Assembly (NCBI RefSeq): GCF_040500475.1
Contig: NZ_CP159358.1
Location: forward strand, 682,001 to 746,000
DNA: 64,000 bases
Reading direction: 5' to 3'
Source of the DNA: Bacillus sp. Bos-x628
GTDB lineage: Bacteria > Bacillota > Bacilli > Bacillales > Bacillaceae
Part shown: positions 36,978 to 47,076 of the stretch, piece by piece
Numbering within the stretch: position 1 is the first letter of the stretch
Layout: every line of letters starts with the position of its first letter
Position numbers and translations under genes: made by a program
The notes under the pieces: generated by a model
The model's database searches: none
Told to the model about the DNA's origin: nothing
Seen by the model: only the letters and a program-made list of their open reading frames with translations

Positions 36978-38159
36978 TTAATTTAATATCTTTAGTTTTT
37001 TAGCTTCTTCTTCGATAATCGTCAGTGCACGGTCTAGTTCTTCTTTTTTGTGCTCTGCTGTAATGATAGCTCTTATTCTTGCTTTTCCTTTCGCCACAGT
37101 CGGGTAGGCGATACCTTGGGCAAAAACGCCTCGCTCCATTAATGCCTTTGAAAATTGGAACGTAAGCGCCTCATCTCCCACCATGATCGGAATGATTGGT
37201 GTCTCGGTTGGCGCAATAAGAAACCCGAGTTCTACTATCTTCTCTTTGAAATATGTGGCGTTTTCCCAAAGCTTATCAATTCGCTCCGGTTCATCTAATA
37301 GCACATCAATGGCTTCTTCACATGCCATAGTGACAGCAGGAGGATGAGAGGTACTGAATAAAAATGGTCTTGCTTTATGCTTTAAGTAATCAATTAAGAC
37401 AGCAGAACCAGCAACGTAGCCGCCAAGTACGCCAACAGCTTTGCTCAATGTTCCAACTTGAATATGCACTCTGCCATCTAGCTTGAAATGGTTGACAGTC
37501 CCGCGGCCATTTTCGCCAAGTACGCCTGAAGCATGTGCATCATCAACCATTACAAATGCGTCATAGGCTTCTGCTAGCCGTACAATTTCAGGGAGTGGCG
37601 CAATGTCTCCATCCATAGAAAAAACGCCATCTGTCACGATCAGTCGAACACGATAATTCATGGATTTCTTTAAAATTTTCTCAAGTTCCTTCATATTTGA
37701 ATGCGCATATACTTTTTTATCTGCTTTTGTTAATCGGATTCCATCTATAATAGAAGCATGATTCAGCTCATCTGAAATGACAATATCATCTTTTGTTAAG
37801 ATACTTGATAAGACCCCTTGGTTTGTTGTAAAACCTGACTGAAAAACGAGTGCTGCCTCTGTCTTTTTAAACGCAGCAAGCTTTTTTTCAAGTCGTTCAT
37901 GTATAGTCATTGTTCCAGCAATTGTCCGTACTGACCCTGTACCAGCACCAAATTCATCAATCGCTTCTTTCGCCGCTTTCATCAGCCTTGGATGTGAGGT
38001 CAGGCCTAAATAGTTATTGGAGGAGAGTTGTATAACGGATTGTTCATTTAATGTCACTGTAGATGATTGTTTTGAGTCGATCTCTTTTAACGTTTGATGG
38101 GTTCCCTTGTGCTTCATAGATTCTAGCTCATCTTGTAAATATGTGAATTCTTTCATCAT
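36978..38159 (-). CDS. kbl: 2-amino-3-ketobutyrate CoA ligase
   Basis: 393 residues, fold-type I PLP enzyme of the alpha-oxoamine synthase family: SNNYLGLTSHPRL, GTGSVRTIAGT, VDDAHASGVLGENGRG and the cofactor lysine in VGTLSKAVGVLGG. It splits 2-amino-3-ketobutyrate with CoA to glycine and acetyl-CoA, the second step of threonine breakdown. Overlaps tdh by 4 bases (ATGA). Confidence 0.95.
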   Translation of the reverse strand: MMKEFTYLQDELESMKHKGTHQTLKEIDSKQSSTVTLNEQSVIQLSSNNYLGLTSHPRLMKAAKEAIDEFGAGTGSVRTIAGTMTIHERLEKKLAAFKKTEAALVFQSGFTTNQGVLSSILTKDDIVISDELNHASIIDGIRLTKADKKVYAHSNMKELEKILKKSMNYRVRLIVTDGVFSMDGDIAPLPEIVRLAEAYDAFVMVDDAHASGVLGENGRGTVNHFKLDGRVHIQVGTLSKAVGVLGGYVAGSAVLIDYLKHKARPFLFSTSHPPAVTMACEEAIDVLLDEPERIDKLWENATYFKEKIVELGFLIAPTETPIIPIMVGDEALTFQFSKALMERGVFAQGIAYPTVAKGKARIRAIITAEHKKEELDRALTIIEEEAKKLKILN

Positions 38160-39220
38160 TTCTTCCCCCTTTCATGTGATGGCATCATGAGTACGACCTT
38201 TCCACAAGTACCATTTCTCATCAATTCAAACCCCTTTTCGAAATCTTCAAATGGCAAAGTATGTGTGACAACCGGTTTAACATCAATCGTATTCGTTTTT
38301 AAAAGTTCAGATACTTGGTGCCATGTTTCAAACATTTTTCTGCCAGTAATCCCTTGAACCGTCAGTCCCCTGAATACAATGTGATTCGTAATGTCAATTG
38401 TCACCGGCCGCTCTGGAAGACTTAAAATATTGATTTTGCCCCCGTTTGCACAAGCTTCAAGTGCTTGGTTAATGGCTCTAGGATGACCGGACATTTCACA
38501 AATCACGTCTGCCCCTTCCATCCGCGTATGCTGTTTGATGAACGTGACAGGATCATCTTTTCCAACATCAATGATATGATCTGCACCCATTTTGTCAGCG
38601 AGCTTCAACCTGTATTCATTTTTATCAATGGCAAACACTCGAATAGCTCCAGAGGCTTTTGCCACCGCTATTGCCATTAAGCCAATGGGTCCGCAGCCAA
38701 AAATCGCAACTGATTTTCCTGAAACAGACGTGTGTAAGACCGTATGAACCGCATTCCCAAGCGGTTCTTGAATGGAAGCAATCTCCTCAGGCATATCTAC
38801 TGGATGATGCCACACATTTTGTTCAGGCACTTTGACATATTCAGCAAAACAGCCGTCAATGTCTACTCCTAAAATTTTCGTTTCATGACACAAATGCTGC
38901 TGCCCTGTTAAACACATATAGCATTGATTACAAACAATATGAGTCTCAGCCGACACAAAATCCCCCACTTTTGCGCGTGTTACCTGCTGTCCTACCTTCA
39001 CAATTTCCCCTGTAAATTCATGTCCAAAAATATACGGTGCTTTGACTCTCTTCTTTGCCCAATCGTCCCAATTATAAATATGCACATCTGTTCCGCAAAT
39101 TGATGTGGCTTTTACTTGAATCAACACTTCATGTTCATTGATTTCAGGAATAGGCATTTCAGCCAATACCGCTCCGTAAGCGCTTTCTTTTTTAACAATT
39201 GCTTTCATCGTTCCGCACAT
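38156..39220 (-). CDS. tdh: L-threonine 3-dehydrogenase
   Basis: Zinc-dependent medium-chain dehydrogenase: SICGTDVHIYNW, GHEFTGEIVKVG, structural zinc CNQCYMCLTGQQHLC, nucleotide fold FGCGPIGLMA. It oxidises threonine to 2-amino-3-ketobutyrate, the substrate of Kbl. About 354 residues if started at ATG 39220, nine bases after AAGGGG; ATG 39208 (MKAIVKKESAYG) is the other candidate. Translationally coupled to kbl. Confidence 0.93.
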   Translation of the reverse strand: MCGTMKAIVKKESAYGAVLAEMPIPEINEHEVLIQVKATSICGTDVHIYNWDDWAKKRVKAPYIFGHEFTGEIVKVGQQVTRAKVGDFVSAETHIVCNQCYMCLTGQQHLCHETKILGVDIDGCFAEYVKVPEQNVWHHPVDMPEEIASIQEPLGNAVHTVLHTSVSGKSVAIFGCGPIGLMAIAVAKASGAIRVFAIDKNEYRLKLADKMGADHIIDVGKDDPVTFIKQHTRMEGADVICEMSGHPRAINQALEACANGGKINILSLPERPVTIDITNHIVFRGLTVQGITGRKMFETWHQVSELLKTNTIDVKPVVTHTLPFEDFEKGFELMRNGTCGKVVLMMPSHERGKK

Positions 39221-39360
39221 GACGCACATCCCCTTCGCAAAAAACTTCTCCCAATCAGATTTTAACACGTCTTATTTTAGTCGTAAATACCACTGTCCTC
39301 TTGAAAAAGACAAATGATCACGCCTGAAGATTTTTTCAGAAATTTTTTCTAAAAAAAAAA

Positions 39361-39388
39361 GCAAATCTCCGAATGATAGGAGATTTGC
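39361..39388 (-). terminator. Terminator of the RND exporter gene
   Basis: GCAAATCTCC (39361-39370) and GGAGATTTGC (39379-39388) pair perfectly; ten T follow on the minus strand. Confidence 0.9.
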
Positions 39389-39395
39389 CTGATTG

Positions 39396-42300
39396 TTATC
39401 TTCTTTTTGAAACGGTGACATAAAGTGCTGGTACAATGAGCAGTGTGAGAACCGTAGAGAAAAAGACGCCTGATACAATACAGATTGCAAGCGGCTTAAA
39501 AAGTGGATCATCACTTAAAGCTATAGGCATTAATGCTACAAGTGCTGTAAATGCGGTGAGCAAAATTGGTCTCATTCTTGCTCTACCTGCTTCAATTACA
39601 GCTGTATGTTGATCAAGCCCAAGCTTACGCCGTTGCTCAATAAATTCGAACAGAACAACAGCATTTCGCACCACAATGCCTGCTAATGACACGATACCCA
39701 TAGTCGCCATAAAGCTGAATGGGGTTTGTGTAACAAACAGTCCAATAATAGCACCTGAGATGGCCAAGTAAACAGTGCCTAGAACTAAAAGAGGGAGTAT
39801 TAGCGAATTGAATTGAAATGCAATGGTCACATAAATAAGAAGCAGCACCACTCCAAATAAAAGGCTAATTTCAATGAAGAATTGCGTCTGGTCATCGTTT
39901 TCTCCTCCTTGAGATATGGTTATACCTTGTGAGACATCACTTTTTTCAACTTTACTCACGGCATCTTTCATATCGTCTTTAAACGTATCTGACGTTCCGG
40001 GGTACGCTTTTATCGTAATCGTTGGGATACCATTCTCATGAGGAATGCTCTCGTATTGCTCCGTTTCTTTTTCTTTCACATAACGACTTAGTGGTTCAAG
40101 AGACGGCACAGCGCCACCATTTGCATTGACAGGTACTTTCATTTCATTCAGTTTCATACCATTTTGATGTGTGCTCATCTCCTGTTTAACCAATAGATCT
40201 ATGTCATCTGTTCCTTGTTTAAAGGTACCTATTGGGATTCCTTCGGTCACAAGACCTAACTGTCTGCTCACAAACTGAGCGCTTAAACCGTCTTCTGCCA
40301 TTCGGTTACGGTTTAATTCAAATGATATGGTTTTCACTGGTTGATTGACATTGTCAGTGATCAGACTAGCACCATTTTCCTTCATTTCTTTTGTCAGCTT
40401 TTCTTTCACATCAATCAGTTTTGAAAATTGATCACCCGCTATAGATACGGTCACTGGCGCCCCTGTTGGTGGTCCTTGAACAATGGTTTTCATAAAGATT
40501 TCAGCATCTTTAAATTTCTCTCGTAAAGGCTCTGTCATACGGTCGATCAGCGCTGTACTTGTCATCTGATCATTGTCTACTCTCACCACAACTTGGCCTG
40601 TATGGTCACTCGCATTTGAGATGCTTTCATTAAATAAGTTCGGCAGTCCGCCACCTGCAAATATTGCGGTCTCTTCGATTCCTTTTTGCTGTTTGATTTC
40701 TTGTTCAATTTTCTCAAGTGTTTTATTTGTTTTCTCTAAAGTCGTTTCACTTGGAAGTGTGACCGTAACGACCACTTCTTTTTTATGAGCAGCAGGGAAA
40801 AATTCAAATGGAGTGACGAATATCAGTAAAAATGCAAATGTCGCAACGAATAGACCCGTTAATCCGATAAGAAGCGGTCGTTTGACGATCTTTGTCAGCA
40901 TGCGATCCGCATAAAAATCTGCTAGTTTTTTGAATGGTTTTCCTAAAAATCCTGGTTCCTTTTGAACCGTCTTGTCCTTTCTTCTCCTGTTGACTGTATA
41001 TTGATAGACTGGAACAAGCGTCAGCGAGATGACCATAGATGCAAGCACAGTCGTCACAAGAACGGAAGGTAATGCACGAATAAATGAACCGTTCGCACCT
41101 GATAGGAAAACGAGCGGTAAGAAGGCAAATACGACGGCAAGTGTCGATGTTAAAATGGACCCAGCAACCTCTTTTACTCCCGCAATGGTGCCCTTTAGCG
41201 GACTTTCGTATTTTTTCATCTGCCTCAAAATATTATCGTTGACAACAATGGCATCATCAACGAGTATTCCTAATGCAATAATGAAGCCAATGATGGAGAT
41301 TTGATTGAGGTCAACTTGTAAAAATGGAAGTGGAATCGTCCCGATGGTAATCGATAATGGGATGGCTAGAGAAACGATAAACGCACCGCCAATTGTCAGC
41401 CCAAGTGTCGTCACAACGATAACAGCAATGACGGCAATGATGGCTTCTTTGATTAAATCGTTAAAGATCTTATTTACTTCGCTTTTTTGCGAATAGTAGT
41501 TTACCCACTCAACGCCATTTGGTAGCTGCTTCTCTTTTTCAATGACGTTACTTACTTTGTCATACATCTTAGGGATATCAAGACCTGGTTTTATATTGAC
41601 AGTAAACGAATATGCTGGTTTACCATTATACGAAACAATATCATTTTTCTCTTTCTCCACTTCTTTTAAAGTGCCAAGCTGGCTAATAGGCACAGTCTCT
41701 CGATTCGTTTTTGAGAAAAGCTCAACCTTTTTCACTTGATCTAAACGATCATAGGCATCAATTGATAGCTTCACCTTTTCTCCAGATGTGCGAATGTCAC
41801 CTAAAGGAGACGTGACAAATTCCTGATTGATGGCATTGATGACATCGTTAACATTTAAACCTTCATTTGCTAACTTATTGGAGTCAACATTCAATATAGC
41901 TTGCTTTTCATTGAAACCTTTGATAACAACACCGTCAACACCTTTGATGTCTTCTACTTTTTCCTTTAGTGAACGCAGTGCTTCCTGACTTTTCATTAAG
42001 TCGGATGTTTTGCTTGCTACCAGCATATATGAACCAACTGGAACCTGACCAAATTCATCCTTCACATCTGGTTCCATGACGCCGTCAGGAAAAGAAACAT
42101 TTGTGATTTCATTTTTAATTTGACTTGCAACCTTTTGAAAATCTGCTTGATCATCAATTTTCACCACAATATTGGAAAAGCCAATTGCAGATACAGAACT
42201 CGTTTTCTCCACACCATTGACATCAGATATAGCTGATTCAAGCTTATTAGTTACATCTGTTTCCACCTTTTTCGCATCTGCACCAGGAAAAACGGTTGAA

Positions 42301-42434
42301 ATGGTGACGATATTCGCTTGGAATTCAGGGAGTTCTCGTTTAGGAAGCTGTGTGAACAAGTAACCGCCTACAATGAGAACGATAAAAAATAAAATAAAAA
42401 CAAGCTTTCCTCTTTTTAAAAAAGCTTTAATCAT
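39396..42434 (-). CDS. RND-family multidrug-type exporter
   Basis: 1012 residues with the two-repeat RND layout: a membrane segment at 12-30, a large extracytoplasmic loop (30-330), a membrane block (330-550), a second loop and a second membrane block. TM4 has the proton-relay aspartates in GILVDDAIVVNDN, and the second block has GIVSLAGIVVRNAVVLFEF. It resembles the Gram-positive HAE-1-like exporters such as SwrC, but differs in its N-terminal part, so I do not assign that name. No membrane fusion partner or regulator is adjacent. It is inserted between spoVS and tdh, which are neighbours in B. subtilis. A palindrome lies upstream. Confidence 0.88.
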   Translation of the reverse strand: MIKAFLKRGKLVFILFFIVLIVGGYLFTQLPKRELPEFQANIVTISTVFPGADAKKVETDVTNKLESAISDVNGVEKTSSVSAIGFSNIVVKIDDQADFQKVASQIKNEITNVSFPDGVMEPDVKDEFGQVPVGSYMLVASKTSDLMKSQEALRSLKEKVEDIKGVDGVVIKGFNEKQAILNVDSNKLANEGLNVNDVINAINQEFVTSPLGDIRTSGEKVKLSIDAYDRLDQVKKVELFSKTNRETVPISQLGTLKEVEKEKNDIVSYNGKPAYSFTVNIKPGLDIPKMYDKVSNVIEKEKQLPNGVEWVNYYSQKSEVNKIFNDLIKEAIIAVIAVIVVTTLGLTIGGAFIVSLAIPLSITIGTIPLPFLQVDLNQISIIGFIIALGILVDDAIVVNDNILRQMKKYESPLKGTIAGVKEVAGSILTSTLAVVFAFLPLVFLSGANGSFIRALPSVLVTTVLASMVISLTLVPVYQYTVNRRRKDKTVQKEPGFLGKPFKKLADFYADRMLTKIVKRPLLIGLTGLFVATFAFLLIFVTPFEFFPAAHKKEVVVTVTLPSETTLEKTNKTLEKIEQEIKQQKGIEETAIFAGGGLPNLFNESISNASDHTGQVVVRVDNDQMTSTALIDRMTEPLREKFKDAEIFMKTIVQGPPTGAPVTVSIAGDQFSKLIDVKEKLTKEMKENGASLITDNVNQPVKTISFELNRNRMAEDGLSAQFVSRQLGLVTEGIPIGTFKQGTDDIDLLVKQEMSTHQNGMKLNEMKVPVNANGGAVPSLEPLSRYVKEKETEQYESIPHENGIPTITIKAYPGTSDTFKDDMKDAVSKVEKSDVSQGITISQGGENDDQTQFFIEISLLFGVVLLLIYVTIAFQFNSLILPLLVLGTVYLAISGAIIGLFVTQTPFSFMATMGIVSLAGIVVRNAVVLFEFIEQRRKLGLDQHTAVIEAGRARMRPILLTAFTALVALMPIALSDDPLFKPLAICIVSGVFFSTVLTLLIVPALYVTVSKRR

Positions 42435-42462
42435 TATTTCACCTACTTAAATATTTATTTTT

Positions 42463-42484
42463 AATGAATTATTTTTAACTCATT
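42463..42484. promoter_or_regulatory. Operator-like palindrome upstream of the RND exporter
   Basis: AATGAATTA and TAACTCATT (arms with one mismatch) around TTTT, 29 bases before the exporter start. The form suits a TetR/MarR-type operator; the regulator is not in the window's neighbourhood. Confidence 0.4.
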
Positions 42485-42592
42485 ATTAATTTATCATCTT
42501 GGTGAAAAAATGCAAGCTCTCATATGTAGTCTTTTGAACCATTTTGTGAAACAAATATGTTATATGAGAAATGTATAGCGGTAAACAAAAAC

Positions 42593-42619
42593 AACCTGCT
42601 TACATGATGTAAGCAGGTT
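42593..42619 (-). terminator. Terminator of spoVS
   Basis: AACCTGCTTAC (42593-42603) and GTAAGCAGGTT (42609-42619); GTTTTTGTTT follows on the minus strand. Confidence 0.85.
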
Positions 42620-42638
42620 GAAAATAATAAAATTAGAA

Positions 42639-42899
42639 TTATCGTGGCTCAACAATCAATTTGATCGCTGTTCTTTCTTCTCCATCGATAAGAATGTCAG
42701 TAAAGGCTGGAATGCATATCAAATCCACTCCGCTTGGTGCAACAAATCCCCTTGCAATGGCGACAGCCTTGACTGCCTGATTCAGAGCTCCAGCGCCTAT
42801 TGCTTGTATTTCTGCTGCACCGCGTTCACGTAAAACGCCGGCTAATGCTCCTGCTACTGAATTCGGATTTGACTTTGCTGAAACTTTTAAAATTTCCAT
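42639..42899 (-). CDS. spoVS: Stage V sporulation protein S
   Basis: 86 residues, essentially identical to B. subtilis SpoVS (MEILKVSAKSNPNSVAGALA). An Alba-like small protein acting early in sporulation and needed for coat assembly and stage V. GGGGGAG precedes ATG 42899. A sigma-H promoter is visible some 140 bases upstream, with a long 5' leader hairpin between. Confidence 0.97.
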   Translation of the reverse strand: MEILKVSAKSNPNSVAGALAGVLRERGAAEIQAIGAGALNQAVKAVAIARGFVAPSGVDLICIPAFTDILIDGEERTAIKLIVEPR

Positions 42900-42964
42900 T
42901 TCTGCTCCCCCTTAAATTTACAATGGATAAGTGAGTGTTCATTAGAACAATCTTTGTTAGATGG

Positions 42965-43011
42965 TGCTATTTTTTTGAAAATCCATCCCCAAAATGTTTT
43001 TCAAAAATAGC
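42965..43011 (-). other. Leader hairpin of spoVS mRNA
   Basis: Inverted repeat TGCTATTTTTTTGAAAA (42965-42981) with TTTTCAAAAATAGCA (42997-43011), inside the predicted 5' leader between promoter and start. May affect mRNA stability or act as a weak attenuator. Confidence 0.4.
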
Positions 43012-43034
43012 AGGGTACTTACCATTTTTACTAT

Positions 43035-43062
43035 ATTCACGATAGAGGGTGCATATTCCTTC
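43035..43062 (-). promoter_or_regulatory. Sigma-H promoter of spoVS
   Basis: GAAGGAATA (43054-43062) fits RnAGGAwWW and GAAT (43035-43038) fits the -10 RnnGAAT core at the usual distance. spoVS is a sigma-H gene in B. subtilis. Confidence 0.6.
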
Positions 43063-43101
43063 TTTCTGATTAATATTTTTCTGAAATAAATAAGTGAACG
43101 T

Positions 43102-43896
43102 TTATTCAAAGAACATATGGTCATCATTTATCAAAATTCGATCAATTTTGACAGCTTTTTTCGACTGTTCGTCAATTTCTACGATAACAGCACTTAACGT
43201 TGTCCGGCCTTCCGCCATTTCAAATCGTACAGGCAAGCTTGTTTTGAATCGTTTAATGATGGTTTCCCGGTCTACACCTAAAATGCCATCATAAGGACCG
43301 GTCATGCCAACATCTGAAATATAAGCGGTTCCTTTTGGAAGCACCCGATTATCAGCTGTTTGAACGTGTGTATGCGTTCCAACGACACAAGATGCACGAC
43401 CATCCGTGTACCAGCCCATTGCTAGCTTTTCACTAGTCGCTTCACCATGAAAATCAATAAAAATAAAAGGTGTCCGTTTTGAAGCTTCCGCAAGAAGTTC
43501 ATCTACTTTTTGAAATGGGCAATCAATTGGCGGTAAAAATGTGCGTCCCTGCAAGTTCATCACAGCAAGTTCTTTTCCTTGTTTTTGAATAAACGTTAAC
43601 CCTTTTCCAGGTGTACCTTCCGGGAAATTAGCTGGACGGACAATATTCGCTGCATCATCGATAAAGTCGAAAATGTCTCTTTTATCCCATGTGTGGTTTC
43701 CCATTGTAAGCACGTCAGCCCCTGCTTGTAATAGTTCGTGATATATCTTTTCTGTCAGACCCTTTCCATGAGCAGCATTCTCTCCGTTTACAATTGTAAA
43801 GTGAGGCTGGTATTTTCTTTTAAGCTTTGGCAAATATTCTTTTAACATGTCTCTTCCAGGTGAACCGACTATATCTCCAACAAATAAAATTTTCAT
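43102..43896 (-). CDS. ymdB: YmdB, metallophosphoesterase
   Basis: 264 residues. Dimetal phosphoesterase motifs: GDIVGSPGR, NGENAAHGKG, GNHTWDKR, DFHGEATSEK, GTHTHVQTAD. In B. subtilis it cleaves 2',3'-cyclic nucleotides and affects biofilm/motility choice and intercellular nanotubes (literature knowledge). Downstream of rny as in B. subtilis. Confidence 0.95.
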   Translation of the reverse strand: MKILFVGDIVGSPGRDMLKEYLPKLKRKYQPHFTIVNGENAAHGKGLTEKIYHELLQAGADVLTMGNHTWDKRDIFDFIDDAANIVRPANFPEGTPGKGLTFIQKQGKELAVMNLQGRTFLPPIDCPFQKVDELLAEASKRTPFIFIDFHGEATSEKLAMGWYTDGRASCVVGTHTHVQTADNRVLPKGTAYISDVGMTGPYDGILGVDRETIIKRFKTSLPVRFEMAEGRTTLSAVIVEIDEQSKKAVKIDRILINDDHMFFE

Positions 43897-43963
43897 GCGT
43901 TTTGAACCCTTTCTCTGATAAAGTGACGTTCTATAAGTGTTGCATATCTACATAAAAAAATAA

Positions 43964-43984
43964 AGCGGCGCTAAGCGCACCGCT
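43964..43984 (-). terminator. Terminator between rny and ymdB
   Basis: AGCGGCGC (43964-43971) and GCGCACCGCT (43975-43984) pair with a small bulge; TTTATTTTTTT follows on the minus strand. Confidence 0.7.
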
Positions 43985-45550
43985 CTATTTTGCATACTCT
44001 ACTGCGCGAGTTTCTCGAATGACCGTAACCTTAATATGGCCAGGGTAATCAAGCTCGTCCTCAATTCGCTTACGAATATCCCTTGCTAGACGGTGAGCTT
44101 CAAGATCATTAATTGAATCTGGCTTCACCATTATACGTACTTCACGTCCAGCCTGTATTGCAAACGATTTTTCAACACCTTCATAAGATTCAGAGATATC
44201 TTCTAGCTTTTCAAGTCTCCGAATGTAATTTTCAAGCGTCTCACTTCTTGCACCAGGGCGTGCTGCAGATAAAGCATCCGCTGCAGCAACAAGAACAGCG
44301 ATAATCGATGTCGGTTCTTGGTCACCATGGTGAGAGGCAATACTGTTGATGACAACAGGATGCTCTTTATATTTCGTCGCAAGCTCAACGCCAATTTCTA
44401 CGTGGCTTCCTTCTACTTCATGATCAATGGCTTTCCCGATGTCATGCAGAAGACCTGCTCGTTTCGCAAGCTTCGCATCTTCTCCAAGCTCTGAAGCCAT
44501 GAGACCTGCTAAATGTGCAACCTCAATTGAATGCTTCAGGACATTTTGTCCATAGCTTGTACGGAATTTCAAGCGTCCGAGAATTTTGATAAGATCCGGA
44601 TGCAAACCATGAACACCGACTTCAAATGTCGTTTGTTCACCCATTTCCCGAATATAATCATCGACTTCGCGGCGAGATTTTTCTACCATTTCTTCAATTC
44701 GTGCAGGATGAATGCGGCCATCCTGGACTAGCTTATCGAGAGCTATCCTTGCTGTTTCACGTCTAATCGGATCAAAGCCCGATAATATAACAGCTTCAGG
44801 TGTATCATCAATGATCAGATCAATACCTGTTAACGTTTCTAACGTACGGATATTTCGTCCTTCACGTCCGATAATACGACCTTTCATCTCATCATTTGGA
44901 AGATTGACGACAGATACCGTTGTTTCAGCTACATGATCAGCCGCACAACGCTGTAACGCAAGTGAAAGAATGTTTTTCGCTTTTTTATCAGCTTCTTCTT
45001 TCGCTCGGTTTTCGGATTCTTTCGTCATGACTGCAATGTCGTGGGAAAGCTCATTTTCAACTTGATCCAGAATGATTTGTTTCGCTTCATCTCGAGTTAG
45101 ACTAGAAATACGTTCTAACTCAGCTTTCTGCAAACGAATCATATCATCCACTTTGCTTTCCATCTCTTCAATATGTTGTTGTCGTTCATGCAGAGAATGA
45201 TCTTTCTTCTCCAACAGGGACTCCCGTTTATCTAAAGATTCGTCTTTGCGATCAAGATTTTCCTCTTTTTGAAGTAAACGGTTTTCTTGTCTTTGAAGCT
45301 CATTACGCCTTTCACGAACTTCTTGCTCCGCTTCTACACGAAACGAATGAATTTCATCTTTCGCTTCCAAGAGCGCTTCTTTCTTCAATGCTTCCGCATC
45401 ACGCTTTGCATCCTCAACAATTTGTTCGGCCAAGTTTCTTGCGCCGGATATTTTTGCTTCTGCAATGGTTTTACGAACAAAGTAGCCAACAACTAAACAG
45501 ATTAGGCTCAGCAAAATGGAGATGATCGTAAACATCATCGTAGGCGACAT
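43985..45550 (-). CDS. rny: RNase Y
   Basis: 521 residues. Single N-terminal membrane helix (5-25), long charged coiled coil (30-200: [25 protein letters not shown]), KH domain ([21 protein letters not shown]) and HD domain with [15 protein letters not shown]. Main membrane-bound endonuclease starting mRNA decay; its specificity is tuned by the Y-complex, of which YmcA is encoded at 34851-35285. GAGGAGGTG precedes ATG 45550. Confidence 0.97.
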   Translation of the reverse strand: MSPTMMFTIISILLSLICLVVGYFVRKTIAEAKISGARNLAEQIVEDAKRDAEALKKEALLEAKDEIHSFRVEAEQEVRERRNELQRQENRLLQKEENLDRKDESLDKRESLLEKKDHSLHERQQHIEEMESKVDDMIRLQKAELERISSLTRDEAKQIILDQVENELSHDIAVMTKESENRAKEEADKKAKNILSLALQRCAADHVAETTVSVVNLPNDEMKGRIIGREGRNIRTLETLTGIDLIIDDTPEAVILSGFDPIRRETARIALDKLVQDGRIHPARIEEMVEKSRREVDDYIREMGEQTTFEVGVHGLHPDLIKILGRLKFRTSYGQNVLKHSIEVAHLAGLMASELGEDAKLAKRAGLLHDIGKAIDHEVEGSHVEIGVELATKYKEHPVVINSIASHHGDQEPTSIIAVLVAAADALSAARPGARSETLENYIRRLEKLEDISESYEGVEKSFAIQAGREVRIMVKPDSINDLEAHRLARDIRKRIEDELDYPGHIKVTVIRETRAVEYAK

Positions 45551-45718
45551 TTTTTCACCTCCTCTTGCTATGAACTTGGTTTTACAAATAAAGTGTCGGC
45601 GTGTACATTGTCTTGTGTCTCAACATACAGGACCTTCACAGGGAATGAGATTCTCACTGCCCTTGTCAAGTTTAAATTAGTTATCAATCATGTTAAGAAA
45701 AACAAGTGATACATTTCC

Positions 45719-45747
45719 ATTGTAATTGTGTCGGAAATACTTGTCAA
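45719..45747 (-). promoter_or_regulatory. Sigma-A promoter of rny
   Basis: TTGACA (45742-45747), 17 bases, TACAAT (45719-45724). It gives a leader of about 160 bases; no riboswitch fold is recognised in it. The remainder of 45551-45829 holds no gene. Confidence 0.7.
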
Positions 45748-45829
45748 GCTAGTCAGACTGAGGTGCAAGTCGTTATTTCAAGCAAAGACAGAACTTTTGT
45801 GCTACTGACTATCATGCTATTGTAAAAAA

Positions 45830-45849
45830 AAGACGCTTTTCAGCGTCTT
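45830..45849 (-). terminator. Terminator of recA
   Basis: AAGACGCT (45830-45837) and AGCGTCTT (45842-45849); TTTTTTT follows on the minus strand. Confidence 0.85.
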
Positions 45850-45857
45850 GCATCTTT

Positions 45858-46898
45858 TTACTCATTAAATTCCAATTCTTCTTGTTCTTCTTCAATTGGT
45901 TTCACTCCGTTTGTATTTAAACCGTAGTGTTCCCTGATTTGTTCTTGAATCATTAGAAGGATATCTTTGTTTTCTTTCAGGAACTGTTTCGCATTTTCGC
46001 GGCCTTGTCCAAGGCGTTCCTCTTGGTAAGAATACCAAGCACCGCTCTTTTGTACAATATCTAGTTCGCTTCCAAGATCGATGATTTCTCCCTCTTTGGA
46101 GATCCCTTCACCGTACATGATATCTACTTCAGCAACACGAAATGGTGGTGCAACTTTGTTTTTCACTACTTTAATTCTTGTTTTATTCCCCATAATGTCA
46201 TTGCCTTGTTTCAGCTGTTCAGCACGACGCACTTCTAAACGAACAGAAGAATAAAACTTTAATGCTCGTCCGCCAGGAGTTGTTTCAGGGTTCCCAAACA
46301 TGACGCCTACTTTTTCACGAATTTGGTTGATAAAGATCGCAATTGTTTTCGATTTGTTGATTGCACCTGATAGTTTACGAAGTGCTTGAGACATCAAACG
46401 TGCTTGAAGACCAACGTGTGAATCACCCATGTCTCCTTCAATCTCTGCTTTTGGTACAAGAGCAGCAACTGAGTCAATGACAACAATATCAACTGCACCA
46501 CTGCGGACAAGTGCCTCTGCAATTTCAAGTGCTTGTTCTCCTGTATCCGGCTGAGACAGTAAAAGCTCATCGATATTGACACCTACCTTTTGAGCATAAA
46601 CAGGATCAAGTGCATGCTCTGCATCAATAAATGCGGCTTGTCCTCCCTGTTGCTGAACCTCTGCAATCGCATGAAGAGCCACTGTTGTTTTACCAGAACT
46701 CTCTGGACCGTAAACTTCAATAATACGACCGCGAGGATATCCACCTATCCCCAGCGCAGTATCAAGTGCTAATGAACCACTAGGCACTGTTGAAATTTGT
46801 GTATCTGTTTTCTCTCCTAGTTTCATAATAGAGCCTTTACCAAACTGTTTTTCTATTTGTTTAAGAGCCATATCTAAGGCTGCTTGACGATCACTCAT
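45858..46898 (-). CDS. recA: Recombinase RecA
   Basis: 346 residues. Walker [51 protein letters not shown]2 region [15 protein letters not shown]. Drives strand exchange and LexA self-cleavage. No intron or intein. LexA box and promoter are visible upstream. Confidence 0.98.
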   Translation of the reverse strand: MSDRQAALDMALKQIEKQFGKGSIMKLGEKTDTQISTVPSGSLALDTALGIGGYPRGRIIEVYGPESSGKTTVALHAIAEVQQQGGQAAFIDAEHALDPVYAQKVGVNIDELLLSQPDTGEQALEIAEALVRSGAVDIVVIDSVAALVPKAEIEGDMGDSHVGLQARLMSQALRKLSGAINKSKTIAIFINQIREKVGVMFGNPETTPGGRALKFYSSVRLEVRRAEQLKQGNDIMGNKTRIKVVKNKVAPPFRVAEVDIMYGEGISKEGEIIDLGSELDIVQKSGAWYSYQEERLGQGRENAKQFLKENKDILLMIQEQIREHYGLNTNGVKPIEEEQEELEFNE

Positions 46899-46934
46899 TC
46901 TATTGTTTCCTCCTTTATCAATTCCACTATTTAT

Positions 46935-46985
46935 ACTATACCTTGTTTCACATCGTTTGCCAAGAAAAAAACGAACACATATTCG
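46935..46985 (-). promoter_or_regulatory. recA promoter and LexA operator
   Basis: On the minus strand TTGGCA (46958-46963), 17 bases, TATAGT (46935-46940); just upstream is CGAATATGTGTTCG (46972-46985), one base from the B. subtilis recA Cheo box as I remember it. Confidence 0.85.
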
Positions 46986-47076
46986 ACTTTTTTCTTAGCA
47001 CATTATTTGAGAAAAGATTGATTTCTATTAGAAGAAACGTTCTTTTATAAAGGAGTAAACCTAGCAAAAATCGAAA

